Positions 29,708 through 38,908 of a DNA stretch of 64,000 nt are shown one piece after another; the first letter of the stretch is position 1, and each line of letters opens with the position of its first letter. The translations under genes were made by a program, and so were the position numbers. The notes under the pieces were generated by a model. The model made no database searches and was not told the DNA's origin. It saw only the letters and a list, made by a program, of their open reading frames with translations. This DNA comes from Symbiodinium microadriaticum (taxonomy: Eukaryota; Sar; Dinophyceae; Suessiales; Symbiodiniaceae). Location of the stretch: contig LSRX01000763.1 in assembly GCA_001939145.1 (NCBI GenBank), positions 178,233-242,232 of the forward strand, given 5' to 3'.

Positions 29708-29755
29708 GTGAAGTTCATGACCTCGCGCTTGCGGCATCGACGGCGACGTGAGCAG
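29708..29755 (+). CDS. Micro-exon, arginine-rich
   Basis: It lies between CGGCCAG and GTAAGG, an optimal donor, 16 codons in phase 0. It reads VKFMTSRLRHRRRREQ. The basic run may be a basic-amphipathic or nuclear-targeting segment. Confidence 0.55.
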
Positions 29756-30086
29756 GTAAGGGGTGTTTTCCGGCTATGTTTCGGGTTAGGGCTTCGAGTT
29801 TAGGGTCTTCGGGGTTTACGGTGAGGGTTTCGGGTTCAGGTGCCTCAACCCGGAACCCCACGCCCCACAACTTCAAGCGCCAAACTCGCCAACGGGTAGC
29901 CCAAACCACTGACCCTAAACGCGAAGCTCAAACACCACAACCCTCAACCCAAAACCCTCACTACAATGCAGGCTCACGCCACAACCAACTATGGCATGTA
30001 AGGGTAGGGGAATCTTTTCCTGCTTTTTCAAAGCAGGTAAAGCAGGTCTGTCGGGTCACAAAATCCTAACCCCAACACCTTAAACC

Positions 30087-30096
30087 ATAACGATAC

Positions 30097-30136
<40 letters not shown>

Positions 30137-30152
30137 GAGGGAGAGAGAGAGT
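30087..30152. repeat. (TA)n(GA)n microsatellite
   Basis: A TA tract directly followed by a GA tract with one GGAGGG interruption. Confidence 0.95.
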
Positions 30153-30194
30153 TTGGGGTCATCATGCCGGCTCATGCCGCAAAACTAATGGACG

Positions 30195-30460
30195 CATAAA
30201 CCATCCTAAACCATCCTAAACCCTAAACCTACCCAGGCCCAAGAAACCTAAACCCCTAAACCTACCCAAGCCCAAGAAACCTAAACCCCTAAACCCCTAA
30301 TCCTACCCAAGCCTAAGAAACCTAAACCCCTAAACTCCCAAACCTACCCAAACCCAAGAAACCTAAACCCCTAAACCTACCCAAGCCCAAGACACCTAAG
30401 CCCCTAAACCCCGAAACCTACCCGAACCCAAGAAACCTAAACCCCTACACCCGAAGACCC
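30195..30460. repeat. Minisatellite built on CCCAAGAAACCTAAACCCCT
   Basis: Six or seven imperfect units of about 33-47 bp, each combining ACCTACCCAAGCCCAAGAAA with CCTAAACCCC heptamer variants. It shows heptamer DNA being amplified as a longer unit, as in the 167-bp satellite. Confidence 0.8.
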
Positions 30461-30650
30461 TGAAGTTCTTGAATCCTAAAAGTCCAGAACTTAAGGACGA
30501 AATGTACCCTGCAGTTAACACCAAACTGTTGGAAACCGGGTTAAGGACACATCGTGCTGGGATTCCCTATACATTACTCTTAAGGATTGAGGCTATTGAG
30601 TTTCCAACTTTTGGGCTTCTACTGTAACCGGGTTCAGGGTTCAGATGCCA

Positions 30651-30729
30651 TGTGGGGGGTTCTCTGAATTAGGGTCCCCTTTTGGGTCCCCAACTATAGC
30701 ACGACACCCCTAGAGAACTACCCACATAG
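30651..30729. repeat. Inverted-repeat family C, copy 4
   Basis: TTCTCTGAATTAGGGTCCCC on the left, TAGAGAACTACCCACATAGG on the right, with a shortened core. Confidence 0.75.
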
Positions 30730-30776
30730 GAATTCATAGCACAGCGGGAAAAAGGCCCCCTTACTTTTAAGGATCA

Positions 30777-30876
30777 TTTGGGTAGCTGTCTAAGTTAGGG
30801 TCCCTTTTTATAGGGGTGCCATACTACATTTGTTGGGGACCTAAACAGGGACCCTAATTTAGAGAACTACCCAGTC
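30777..30876. repeat. Inverted-repeat family C, copy 5
   Basis: GGGTAGCTGTCTAAGTTAGG on the left, TAATTTAGAGAACTACCCAG on the right. It is separated by 47 bp from copy 4. Confidence 0.8.
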
Positions 30877-30917
30877 GGTTCCCCGCAACAAAGGCTCTAA
30901 AGCCCTAACGCCTTCAG

Positions 30918-30962
30918 ACTGGAGAGCCGGCAGACGCCAGAACGTGCATGAGCTGCTTAGGG
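30918..30962 (+). CDS. Micro-exon
   Basis: It lies between GCCTTCAG and GTTTAGGGG. The best frame reads DWRAGRRQNVHELLR; the first Asp needs one base from the preceding exon. Confidence 0.4.
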
Positions 30963-31016
30963 GTTTAGGGGGTTTATAGGGTTTATATAGGGTTTATATA
31001 GGGTCCAGAAGTTTAN

Positions 31017-31158
31017 GGGGTTTAGGGTTTAGGGTTTAGGGGTTTAGGGTTTAGGGTTTAGGGGTTTAGGGTTTAGGGTTTAGGGGTTTAGGGTTTAGGG
31101 GTTTAGGGTTTAAGGGTTTAGGGGTTTAGGGGTTTAGGGTTTAGGGGTTTAGGGTTTA
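31017..31158. repeat. Dense TTTAGGG/TTTAGGGG tract
   Basis: About 17 units in one orientation, immediately after the single N at 31016. Confidence 0.9.
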
Positions 31159-31333
31159 AGTACTTGCCTCCCTTCTTTGGGTTCAAGTATCAGCGTTCCA
31201 CATTTGGGACCCTTTCTTGTCTGAAACGCCCATCCGACTTTTTGGTTCTAGGGTTTACCGGAACTAAAGCACCTGCTGGTTTAAGGCTCCTTGTTATGAA
31301 CTAAACCCTAAACCCTAAACCCTTAAACCCTAG

Positions 31334-31784
31334 GGACAAGAGCAACATTGAAGAAACTTTGAAGGCATGGGAGCCGGTCAGGCGGACGTTCAATGACAGG
31401 AAACCGACCTGCTTTTGCTCGGCATGCGTGCAGTACTACAAGGTTTCTATGACCTGCAGCTTGTGCTTGGGTGTCAAGTCAAAGAAGTCCGGGCACCAGG
31501 GTGATTGCAAGAAGGGCAAGATATCCTCATATTTTGCCAGGCACCACAAAGACCAAATCGCCTTGTATTGGACCAAGTTGTCTCATGGGATGGACGAAGA
31601 GACTGCATCCTTGCAGGTGAAGGGCATGGTGCTGAAAGAAGAGGCAGTGAAGAAGCAGGAAGCACAGTTCCAATCCGTGAAGAGGAAACGTGAAGCCGAG
31701 GAGCGGCGTCAAGAGTTCAACAGTTCAACATCCTTTTGGCGCATTGCCCGGGTAGCTCTGAGCAGAGAGGATCTTAGAGGTTAG
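31334..31784 (+). CDS. Large exon with a cysteine cluster and a charged coiled-coil tail
   Basis: It opens after ACCCTAG and is open for 149 codons to TAG at 31782; a GTTAGG donor at 31780 is also possible. The first third carries CFCSAC, then CSLC nine residues later, then another Cys 13 residues on (C-x-C-x2-C-x9-C-x2-C-x13-C). This is suitable for binding one or two zinc ions but matches no family I can name. The last third (EEAVKKQEAQFQSVKRKREA, then EERRQEF) is strongly charged and helical. CCCTAAA lies to the left and TTTAGGG to the right. A nucleic-acid or protein-binding role is inference only. Confidence 0.6.
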
Positions 31785-32001
31785 GTTTGAGGGATCTTGA
31801 GGGTTATTAAACGGGGTCCGGCTTCGGGGTTTTAGGGTTTTGGGGTTTGGGTTTTAGGGGTTTAAGGCTTTAGGGCTTTAGGGTCTAAAGTTTAGGGCTT
31901 CAGGGTTTTACAGTGTAGGGTTTAAGCCCTATAAGCCTTAAACCCTCAACCAATACATCCTTCCTGTCCAGATAGAAATCTAGGGCAGTTCCCATCTGCA
32001 G

Positions 32002-32081
32002 GTGTCCGACGTCTTGACCAAGTTACGCCCCGACTGGCCACCGGAAGACACCAAGCGCATTCTCAGGGAGCCGCAGTTGGG
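32002..32081 (+). CDS. Exon island
   Basis: It lies between CATCTGCAG and GTTCAGGGG. It reads VSDVLTKLRPDWPPEDTKRI and then LREPQL. A second frame is partly open; this one is preferred for its composition. Confidence 0.5.
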
Positions 32082-32275
32082 GTTCAGGGGTCTAGTATAG
32101 GGGTTTAGGGGTTTAGGGTTTAGGGGTGTAGGGTTTCGGGTTTAGGGGTTAGGGGTTTAGAGGTTGCGGGGTTTAGGGGTGTAGGGGTTTAGGGTTTAGA
32201 GATCAGGACGCCAGAAGTCACAAACGGTCACGGCCGAAAGCCCTAGGCGGTTTGGGCTAACTAAGCCGAAAGCTG

Positions 32276-32388
32276 TGTTCTTGTTAAGGAGCTTGATTCA
32301 AGTTATCATGACACTAAAGCCACAACTACATTAAGAAAGCAATATACATACCTATTATCGTGGTAGCTTTTTCCATCAGAGAGCCACT
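32276..32388. repeat. Family F element, diverged copy
   Basis: GTGTTCTTGTTAAGGAGCTT on the left, then TTCAAGTTATCATG and a late TTATCGTGGTAGCTT core motif; the right end is eroded. Confidence 0.5.
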
Positions 32389-32513
32389 AAACTTCCCTAA
32401 ACCCTGAAACCCCAAGGTGTAGCGTTAAGCACCAAATAAACCGCCGACTCATCTTAAGCGCTAAACCCTAAACCCTAAACCCTCGGCCCTAAGCCCTAAA
32501 CCGCTACACCGGA

Positions 32514-32607
32514 ATGGCCGAGGAGTTCGAGCGCATCCGCGAAAGTTTCATGGCCGTCGGACTCTCAGTGGTTGCCATGACTTCCTCAAGTACTCCTGAG
32601 GCTCAGG
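32514..32607 (+). CDS. Possible first coding exon
   Basis: It starts at an ATG that is not preceded by an AG and reads MAEEFERIRESFMAVGLSVV, continuing AMTSSSTPEAQ to GTTTAGGG. It is a candidate translation start followed by a helix. CCCTAAA repeats lie upstream. Confidence 0.45.
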
Positions 32608-33296
32608 GTTTAGGGTTTAGTTAGGGTTCAGGGTTTAGTGTTCCTTGAAAACCCAAAACCCTAGTCAAGCATTACGTCTGGCCTCCATTGTAGTTCCTCT
32701 TTGGGGTTAACGTTTGTGATCCTTACTACACTGTTCAAACCAAAAAAATCGTTAAAACGGAACTACCGTGGAGACTAGGCCCTAGAACCCTAAACCCTAT
32801 ACACCCTGCATCCTAAACCCTTATAAGCCCTAAATCCCATGACCCCTACGAAGTCCCCTGCGTTGGGCTGCTTTTGTTTCCCGGGTTTGGGGCTCCTCGG
32901 ATCGAGAGCTCCCAGGGTGGCTGGGTTCTTGTTAGGGATTTGGGGGACCCTAAAAAGGGAGGTTCTTAAGGGTTGTTTAGGGTTTAGGGTGTAGGGTGTG
33001 TCACAGTGCCACGGCTTCGTAAGGTGGAGGTGTTGAGAGCTAGGTTACTGGGCTTAGGGTGTACTTGTTTGAGGGTTCAGGGTTCGGNAGAGTCGGCAGC
33101 CTTCAACCTTTCCGTGGTATTAGAATTGGAATCCCGATATAGTCCCGAAGGTTAGACTTGAAATCCACTAGGATACTGGACAAGGCAAGAAGTCGTCACC
33201 AACACCTAATTTAAAAACCTAAACCCCTAAACCCCTAAACCCCGTAGCCCTGAACCCCTAAGCCCCTTAATCCTGAACCCTTTCACACCTCCACAG

Positions 33297-33387
33297 TTCG
33301 CAGGAGCTGGGCATCTTCAGCTGGCACATCCCGCTCGCAGTACCTCGGCTTTACATCGGATTTACATCAGGGCACCCTCACCTTCAG
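33297..33387 (+). CDS. Exon island, well bounded
   Basis: It lies between CCTCCACAG and GTTTAGGG. It reads SQELGIFSWHIPLAVPRLYI and then GFTSGHPHLQ. It is convincingly protein-like and is flanked by the expected heptamer polarity. Confidence 0.6.
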
Positions 33388-33401
33388 GTTTAGGGCCTTA
33401 C

Positions 33402-33563
33402 TGTGGATGATATCAATCCTGCATTACCTTAAGGGACCCTAAACTCCGGGGATTATGGTAGATTCCTTCTTTATGGGTAATCCCGAAACCCTAAACTTTA
33501 AACCCTAAACCCTTATTCCCTATTCCGTATTATGGGTAATGCAGGATTTATATCATCAGCCGT
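33402..33563. repeat. Inverted-repeat family A, copy 3 with heptamer insertion
   Basis: The ends TGTGGATGATATCAATCCTG and CAGGATTTATATCATCAGCC. The centre is lengthened by about 60 bp that includes CCCTAAACTTTAAACCCTAA. Confidence 0.8.
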
Positions 33564-34015
33564 GGGAGATTAGGGTTTCGGGCCGGGCCCTGGTAAGCAA
33601 GCGCCTCGGTTGGACAGGACATAGAAAGGAACGCGCAGTGCGTAGAGTTCCGAGATCTAGGGTTTAGGGTTTAGGGTTTAGGGAAATTTAGGGGGAGTTG
33701 ACGTCTCCATGAAAGGTGGTCACATGGCTGTTTGTTAAGTGAGGGCTCTCCTTACACGGGTGTCCTGAAGAGCTCGAGCGGAGCAGAGCAGTATGGGCAT
33801 GGTGTTTCAAAGTTCTTCAGCAGGGTTGAGGGTTGAAGGTCCCTGAACCCATACCTGAAACCCTGCAGTCTGTAAGCCTGCAGATTTTTGGTGATGGGGA
33901 CCTAGCGTTCCGAGTGTAGCTGTTTCTTCTTTGCCCATGGCCATTAATTCGGACAAACACTCCTCCGACTCCCTGCCTCCCCAGCCTCTCTCTCCCCCCG
34001 CTCTCTGGTTCTCTG

Positions 34016-34016
<1 letters not shown>

Positions 34017-34060
<44 letters not shown>

Positions 34061-34067
34061 TTCTCTA
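34017..34067. repeat. (CT)n microsatellite
   Basis: A pyrimidine tract of CT repeats with TTTCTC interruptions. Confidence 0.95.
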
Positions 34068-34447
34068 CTTTGCTCTCACCCGATATGTCCACCTGTCTAT
34101 ATATGTCGGAATGAGGCGCAGCACTGCATGTTGGCGTCAGCTGCGGGTTCAGGGGCTCAAGCCTAAACCCTACTTGGAGGATCAGGGGACTTAGTTAGTT
34201 AGATTATAGGTACCTTAATTGAGGTTCTAAGTCAAAATAAGTGTAGCTATCCCATCCATAAGCCCAGTTCCTAAGTTCCACGATCCTTTAAGTATACCCT
34301 AAGCTTCCTAAACTTGCCCCAAAGCCCCAAACCCTGTAAACCCGAAACAGAACGGTGCTTTTTTGCGGGGGGGAGGGCTCAGAGTCCTTGGCAGTGCACT
34401 AGACCCTAAACCCTCAACCCTAAGCAGTGTTTTGCTCTTTGCCGCAG

Positions 34448-34489
34448 ATCGACCTCTATGACTTCCTACGTGCAGCTCAGCTTCGGAGT
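34448..34489 (+). CDS. Micro-exon resembling the end of an EF-hand
   Basis: It lies between TGCCGCAG and GTGTGC, 14 codons in phase 0. It reads IDLYDFLRAAQLRS. The I-D-x-x-D-F-L pattern resembles positions 8-12 and the exit helix of an EF-hand loop. The first half would have to come from an upstream exon. Weak but attractive given 29007. Confidence 0.5.
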
Positions 34490-34869
34490 GTGTGCAGTGT
34501 TTAGGGTTTAGAGGATTTAGGGTCAGGACATGAAAAAAGTAGTTTTGTGGAGTTTCGGGAATAGGTGGCCCGAATCTACGATTCTTTGAGATGGGATCCG
34601 CTAGACTTCTAAGAAAACTCCCATGTAACTGGGATTATTGGGATCAGTTGTTTCAGAATGTGAAAACTGTGGAGCACTGAAACCGCGCTGCCAGAGATGC
34701 TTCAAGACCCAACGCAGGCTTGATGATAGAAACGATTCCGCTGCATCCTAAACCCTGACCCTTTTATGACCCCAGTTGCTAAGTCCCATGATCCTTTAAG
34801 TAAGCGTGCCTTGTCATAACACAGATCTTGGTGTCTATGGGTTTGATAGGCTCCCGACACCCCGCGTGA

Positions 34870-35547
34870 ATGCCAGCTACCTGCTCGGGGGCCGTTGCCG
34901 TCAACGAGTTCTGCGTTAGCAATACTCCACCACAAGTCGTCGGGTATCCACCTTACGGTATGCCCGGCGCCCCCGTCATGTTCGCCATGCCTTACGGCGG
35001 TTTTCCGGACCCCAACCGAATGGAAGGGAAAGGAAAAGGCAAAAACAAAGGAGTTGCCTCCACTGACGGGGTGGTCAATCGGGTCAAGGCACAAATGGCC
35101 TCCATGTCCGCTGGCCGCCTGCTGGCGGTTTTGCGGCATGGATGTGCACGCCTCGTTGACTCGAATCCCCAGTTCCTCAATCAACTTGTCGAGGGACTTA
35201 CGCATGGGGAGTGTCGTGAGGTTGACCCTTCCCGGATCGCCCGGGCCGGATCAGAGGCCTCCGGTAGCGGAGGTGGCTCTATGACCCGGAAAGAGGCAGC
35301 TTCTTTCCTTGCTGCACAGATTGCAAAGTGGAAAGAAGCTTGCCACGACGATGATGATGTTCGCGCAGGCGACCTCATCATTTCCGAGATCCGCGAGGAG
35401 CACGGGCGTGGCATCTCTGTGGACGACGTCCCGACACCCCGAAGGCCTAAGACCTCATGTTCTGAATCCCCATTTAGCCCACGAGCCCTGCAAGCCTTGG
35501 GGCCAAAAGCCCTGTCAGGTCAGAAGTATAGCCCTCTGAGCCTGTGA
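34870..35547 (+). CDS. Longest single open frame (225 codons), Pro/Gly/Met-rich then helical
   Basis: It starts with an ATG directly after an in-frame TGA; an acceptor inside (TGCCAG at 34871-34876) is also possible. Residues about 20-50 are Pro/Gly/Tyr/Met-rich (GYPPYGMPGAPVMFAMPYGG). A basic glycine-lysine patch (GKGKGKNKG) follows, then a helical part (MASMSAGRLLAVLRHGCARL), a Gly/Ser linker, an EEHGRG region after DDDD, and a proline-rich end. The composition is unlike repeat-derived frames. It ends 230 bp before the transposase array. I do not recognise the family; an RNA-binding or gag-like role would be speculation. Confidence 0.55.
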   Translation: MPATCSGAVAVNEFCVSNTPPQVVGYPPYGMPGAPVMFAMPYGGFPDPNRMEGKGKGKNKGVASTDGVVNRVKAQMASMSAGRLLAVLRHGCARLVDSNPQFLNQLVEGLTHGECREVDPSRIARAGSEASGSGGGSMTRKEAASFLAAQIAKWKEACHDDDDVRAGDLIISEIREEHGRGISVDDVPTPRRPKTSCSESPFSPRALQALGPKALSGQKYSPLSL

Positions 35548-35624
35548 ATCCACTGCTTCCAACCCCAGAGCTCAGCCCCTGTTTGATTTGGTTCATCTCT
35601 ACACATCCTACCTCAAGAGCCGCC

Positions 35625-35692
35625 CCTTATTGTGATTTCCTTCTATAAGTTCTTAAAGGTAGTAAGTTCGTTGGGGTCTAGGTGTGTAGGCC
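35625..35692. repeat. Repeat family G, copy 2
   Basis: TGATTTCCTTCTATAAGTTC and AAGTTCGTTGGGGTCTAGG match 11606-11655. Confidence 0.65.
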
Positions 35693-35776
35693 TTGAGGGT
35701 GCGGACTTTAAGGACTCGGCAAGCCCAGGGTCGAAGTTCAGTGGTTGTAGGGCTCAGGGATGTTGAGGGTGTACTG

Positions 35777-36010
35777 CGGCAGGACGAAAGTTCGTCGCAC
35801 TCTGTATGTCGTGCTTGAACAGGGTATAAACCCCTTTTCCCCCTTAGACTCCTCCACCAAGTCCTCCGTCCGGAACATTATAGTAGTATAATTTTATTCC
35901 GGTGGAGTAATTCCTCCGCTAGCCAGGCCACGTAAAATGGACTTCTCGGTACTCCGCGTCCTCCGCAAGATGGTGTAGCCAAGTACGACGAAACTTTAAT
36001 CCTGGTGATG
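35777..36010 (+). repeat. Module A, copy 1: terminal-repeat module
   Basis: The left CAGGACGAAAGTTCGTCGCA (35780) and right GTACGACGAAACTTTAATCC (35983) are imperfect inverted repeats. The left one itself contains the palindrome GACGAAAGTTCGTC. The interior has a TATAAA-like motif in GGGTATAAACCCC and a stem CCGGAA/TTCCGG around CATTATAGTAGTATAATTTT. There is no coding capacity. It looks like a MITE derived from the element that encodes module B. Confidence 0.7.
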
Positions 36011-36430
36011 CTCACGGAAAGGCATTTCCGACTAAAAAATCTGTCTGTGAAGACCGCTTATACCCTGTCGCCCGTGCGACCTGCTGGTCCGTGGACAGCG
36101 CTTTGCGACAACGAGGCTTTCTTGCACACGGCAGCCAGCAAACGGGCCATGACTACAGCCGGCGTCCGCGCGTGGCGAGTGCCTCCATCTTCCCCAGACC
36201 TCAACCCGGTCGAGAAGATGTGGGCCTGGCTACGGCGCAGAATTCGCGCCAAGGATTGTGAGGACCTCCGAAGGAGGCGCCCTCCAATCGGCAAGATGGC
36301 CTTCAAGGCCCGTCGCCGCAGCATGCTCGCCTCGAAACGGGCGCAGCGCGTAGCTGCTCGCATCGCTGCTGGTTTCAGGACGACCTGCAGGGAAGTGGTA
36401 GCTAAGCAAGGCGGCATGGCCAGAGGCTAG
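36011..36430 (+). pseudogene. DD34E transposase C-terminal half, copy 1
   Basis: The frame can start at an ATG contributed by module A (36008) and ends at TAG 36428. Counted from that ATG, the second catalytic Asp (CDNEAFLH) is residue 34 and the Glu of SSPDLNPVEKMW is residue 69, separated by 34 residues, the DD34E spacing of Tc1/mariner-IS630 transposases. The first catalytic Asp and the N-terminal DNA-binding domain are absent, so it cannot be an active enzyme alone. The C-terminal tail is Arg/Ala-rich. Confidence 0.85.
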
Positions 36431-36496
36431 TCGGACCCGCTTCGCGCGTTTCACAGACTGCAATTTGGCCGACTATCGGTCCCCGAATTCACGCTG

Positions 36497-36916
36497 CTCA
36501 CGGAAAGGCATTTCCGACTAAAAAATCTGTCTGTGAAGACCGCTTATACCCTGTCGCCCGTGCGACCTGCTGGTCCGTGGACAGCGCTTTGCGACAACGA
36601 GGCTTTCTTGCACACGGCAGCCAGCAAACGGGCCATGACTACAGCCGGCGTCCGCGCGTGGCGAGTGCCTCCATCTTCCCCAGACCTCAACCCGGTCGAG
36701 AAGATGTGGGCCTGGCTACGGCGCAGAATTCGCGCCAAGGATTGTGAGGACCTCCGAAGGAGGCGCCCTCCAATCGGCAAGATGGCCTTCAAGGCCCGTC
36801 GCCGCAGCATGCTCGCCTCGAAACGGGCGCAGCGCGTAGCTGCTCGCATCGCTGCTGGTTTCAGGACGACCTGCAGGGAAGTGGTAGCTAAGCAAGGCGG
36901 CATGGCCAGAGGCTAG
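36497..36916 (+). pseudogene. DD34E transposase C-terminal half, copy 2
   Basis: Same module B, starting without the ATG supplied by A; a GTG at 36533 is the first possible alternative start. The 486-bp unit is a multiple of three, but each unit ends in TAG, so the copies do not fuse. Confidence 0.85.
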
Positions 36917-36982
36917 TCGGACCCGCTTCGCGCGTTTCACAGACTGCAATTTGGCCGACTATCGGTCCCCGAATTCACGCTG

Positions 36983-37402
36983 CTCACGGAAAGGCATTTC
37001 CGACTAAAAAATCTGTCTGTGAAGACCGCTTATACCCTGTCGCCCGTGCGACCTGCTGGTCCGTGGACAGCGCTTTGCGACAACGAGGCTTTCTTGCACA
37101 CGGCAGCCAGCAAACGGGCCATGACTACAGCCGGCGTCCGCGCGTGGCGAGTGCCTCCATCTTCCCCAGACCTCAACCCGGTCGAGAAGATGTGGGCCTG
37201 GCTACGGCGCAGAATTCGCGCCAAGGATTGTGAGGACCTCCGAAGGAGGCGCCCTCCAATCGGCAAGATGGCCTTCAAGGCCCGTCGCCGCAGCATGCTC
37301 GCCTCGAAACGGGCGCAGCGCGTAGCTGCTCGCATCGCTGCTGGTTTCAGGACGACCTGCAGGGAAGTGGTAGCTAAGCAAGGCGGCATGGCCAGAGGCT
37401 AG
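36983..37402 (+). pseudogene. DD34E transposase C-terminal half, copy 3
   Basis: Coding part identical to copy 2 as far as I can read. One base differs after the stop (C at 37421 instead of T). Confidence 0.85.
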
Positions 37403-37468
37403 TCGGACCCGCTTCGCGCGCTTCACAGACTGCAATTTGGCCGACTATCGGTCCCCGAATTCACGCTG

Positions 37469-37888
37469 CTCACGGAAAGGCATTTCCGACTAAAAAATCT
37501 GTCTGTGAAGACCGCTTATACCCTGTCGCCCGTGCGACCTGCTGGTCCGTGGACAGCGCTTTGCGACAACGAGGCTTTCTTGCACACGGCAGCCAGCAAA
37601 CGGGCCATGACTACAGCCGGCGTCCGCGCGTGGCGAGTGCCTCCATCTTCCCCAGACCTCAACCCGGTCGAGAAGATGTGGGCCTGGCTACGGCGCAGAA
37701 TTCGCGCCAAGGATTGTGAGGACCTCCGAAGGAGGCGCCCTCCAATCGGCAAGATGGCCTTCAAGGCCCGTCGCCGCAGCATGCTCGCCTCGAAACGGGC
37801 GCAGCGCGTAGCTGCTCGCATCGCTGCTGGTTTCAGGACGACCTGCAGGGAAGTGGTAGCTAAGCAAGGCGGCATGGCCAGAGGCTAG
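37469..37888 (+). pseudogene. DD34E transposase C-terminal half, copy 4
   Basis: Last B of the uninterrupted four-copy block; followed directly by module A at 37955. Confidence 0.85.
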
Positions 37889-37954
37889 TCGGACCCGCTT
37901 CGCGCGTTTCACAGACTGCAATTTGGCCGACTATCGGTCCCCGAATTCACGCTG

Positions 37955-38188
37955 CGGCAGGACGAAAGTTCGTCGCACTCTGTATGTCGTGCTTGAACAG
38001 GGTATAAACCCCTTTTCCCCCTTAGACTCCTCCACCAAGTCCTCCGTCCGGAACATTATAGTAGTATAATTTTATTCCGGTGGATTAATTCCTCCGCTAG
38101 CCAGGCCACGTAAAATGGACTTCTCGGTACTCCGCGTCCTCCGCAAGATGGTGTAGCCAAGTACGACGAAACTTTAATCCTGGTGATG
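37955..38188 (+). repeat. Module A, copy 2
   Basis: Matches copy 1 except T at 38085 in place of G. Confidence 0.85.
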
Positions 38189-38608
38189 CTCACGGAAAGG
38201 CATTTCCGACTAAAAAATCTGTCTGTGAAGACCGCTTATACCCTGTCGCCCGTGCGACCTGCTGGTCCGTGGACAGCGCTTTGCGACAACGAGGCTTTCT
38301 TGCACACGGCAGCCAGCAAACGGGCCATGACTACAGCCGGCGTCCGCGCGTGGCGAGTGCCTCCATCTTCCCCAGACCTCAACCCGGTCGAGAAGATGTG
38401 GGCCTGGCTACGGCGCAGAATTCGCGCCAAGGATTGTGAGGACCTCCGAAGGAGGCGCCCTCCAATCGGCAAGATGGCCTTCAAGGCCCGTCGCCGCAGC
38501 ATGCTCGCCTCGAAACGGGCGCAGCGCGTAGCTGCTCGCATCGCTGCTGGTTTCAGGACGACCTGCAGGGAAGTGGTAGCTAAGCAAGGCGGCATGGCCA
38601 GAGGCTAG
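38189..38608 (+). pseudogene. DD34E transposase C-terminal half, copy 5
   Basis: As copy 1, with the ATG supplied by the preceding module A. Confidence 0.85.
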
Positions 38609-38674
38609 TCGGACCCGCTTCGCGCGTTTCACAGACTGCAATTTGGCCGACTATCGGTCCCCGAATTCACGCTG

Positions 38675-38908
38675 CGGCAGGACGAAAGTTCGTCGCACTC
38701 TGTATGTCGTGCTTGAACAGGGTATAAACCCCTTTTCCCCCTTAGACTCCTCCACCAAGTCCTCCGTCCGGAACATTATAGTAGTATAATTTTATTCCGG
38801 TGGATTAATTCCTCCGCTAGCCAGGCCACGTAAAATGGACTTCTCGGTACTCCGCGTCCTCCGCAAGATGGTGTAGCCAAGTACGACGAAACTTTAATCC
38901 TGGTGATG
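38675..38908 (+). repeat. Module A, copy 3 (array end)
   Basis: Shares the T variant with copy 2; followed by TAGAGATGC, unique DNA beginning with TA. Confidence 0.85.

Larger units (their letters stand above)
35774..38908 (+). mobile_element. Tc1/mariner-type element array, order A-B-B-B-B-A-B-A
   Basis: Two modules alternate without spacers: A (234 bp) and B (486 bp). A lies at 35777, 37955 and 38675; B lies at 36011, 36497, 36983, 37469 and 38189. A CTG is shared at the B-A junctions. Each A is flanked internally by imperfect terminal repeats, and a TA dinucleotide abuts the outer ends of the whole array (35772-35773 and 38909-38910), as Tc1/mariner insertion would give. Copies differ by only a base or two: C at 37421 in the third B, and G at 35907 in the first A versus T in the other two. 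The array is either a recent tandem amplification or partly an assembly product. Confidence 0.8.

Noticed and set aside
33817-34194. Ser/Leu-rich plus and Arg/Glu-rich minus frames
   Set aside because: Both derive from the (CT)n tract at 34017-34067.
36058-36463. Minus-strand frames of 119 and 77 codons repeated with the transposase
   Set aside because: They are antisense shadows of the GC-rich transposase fragment; the plus strand carries the DD34E motifs with correct spacing.
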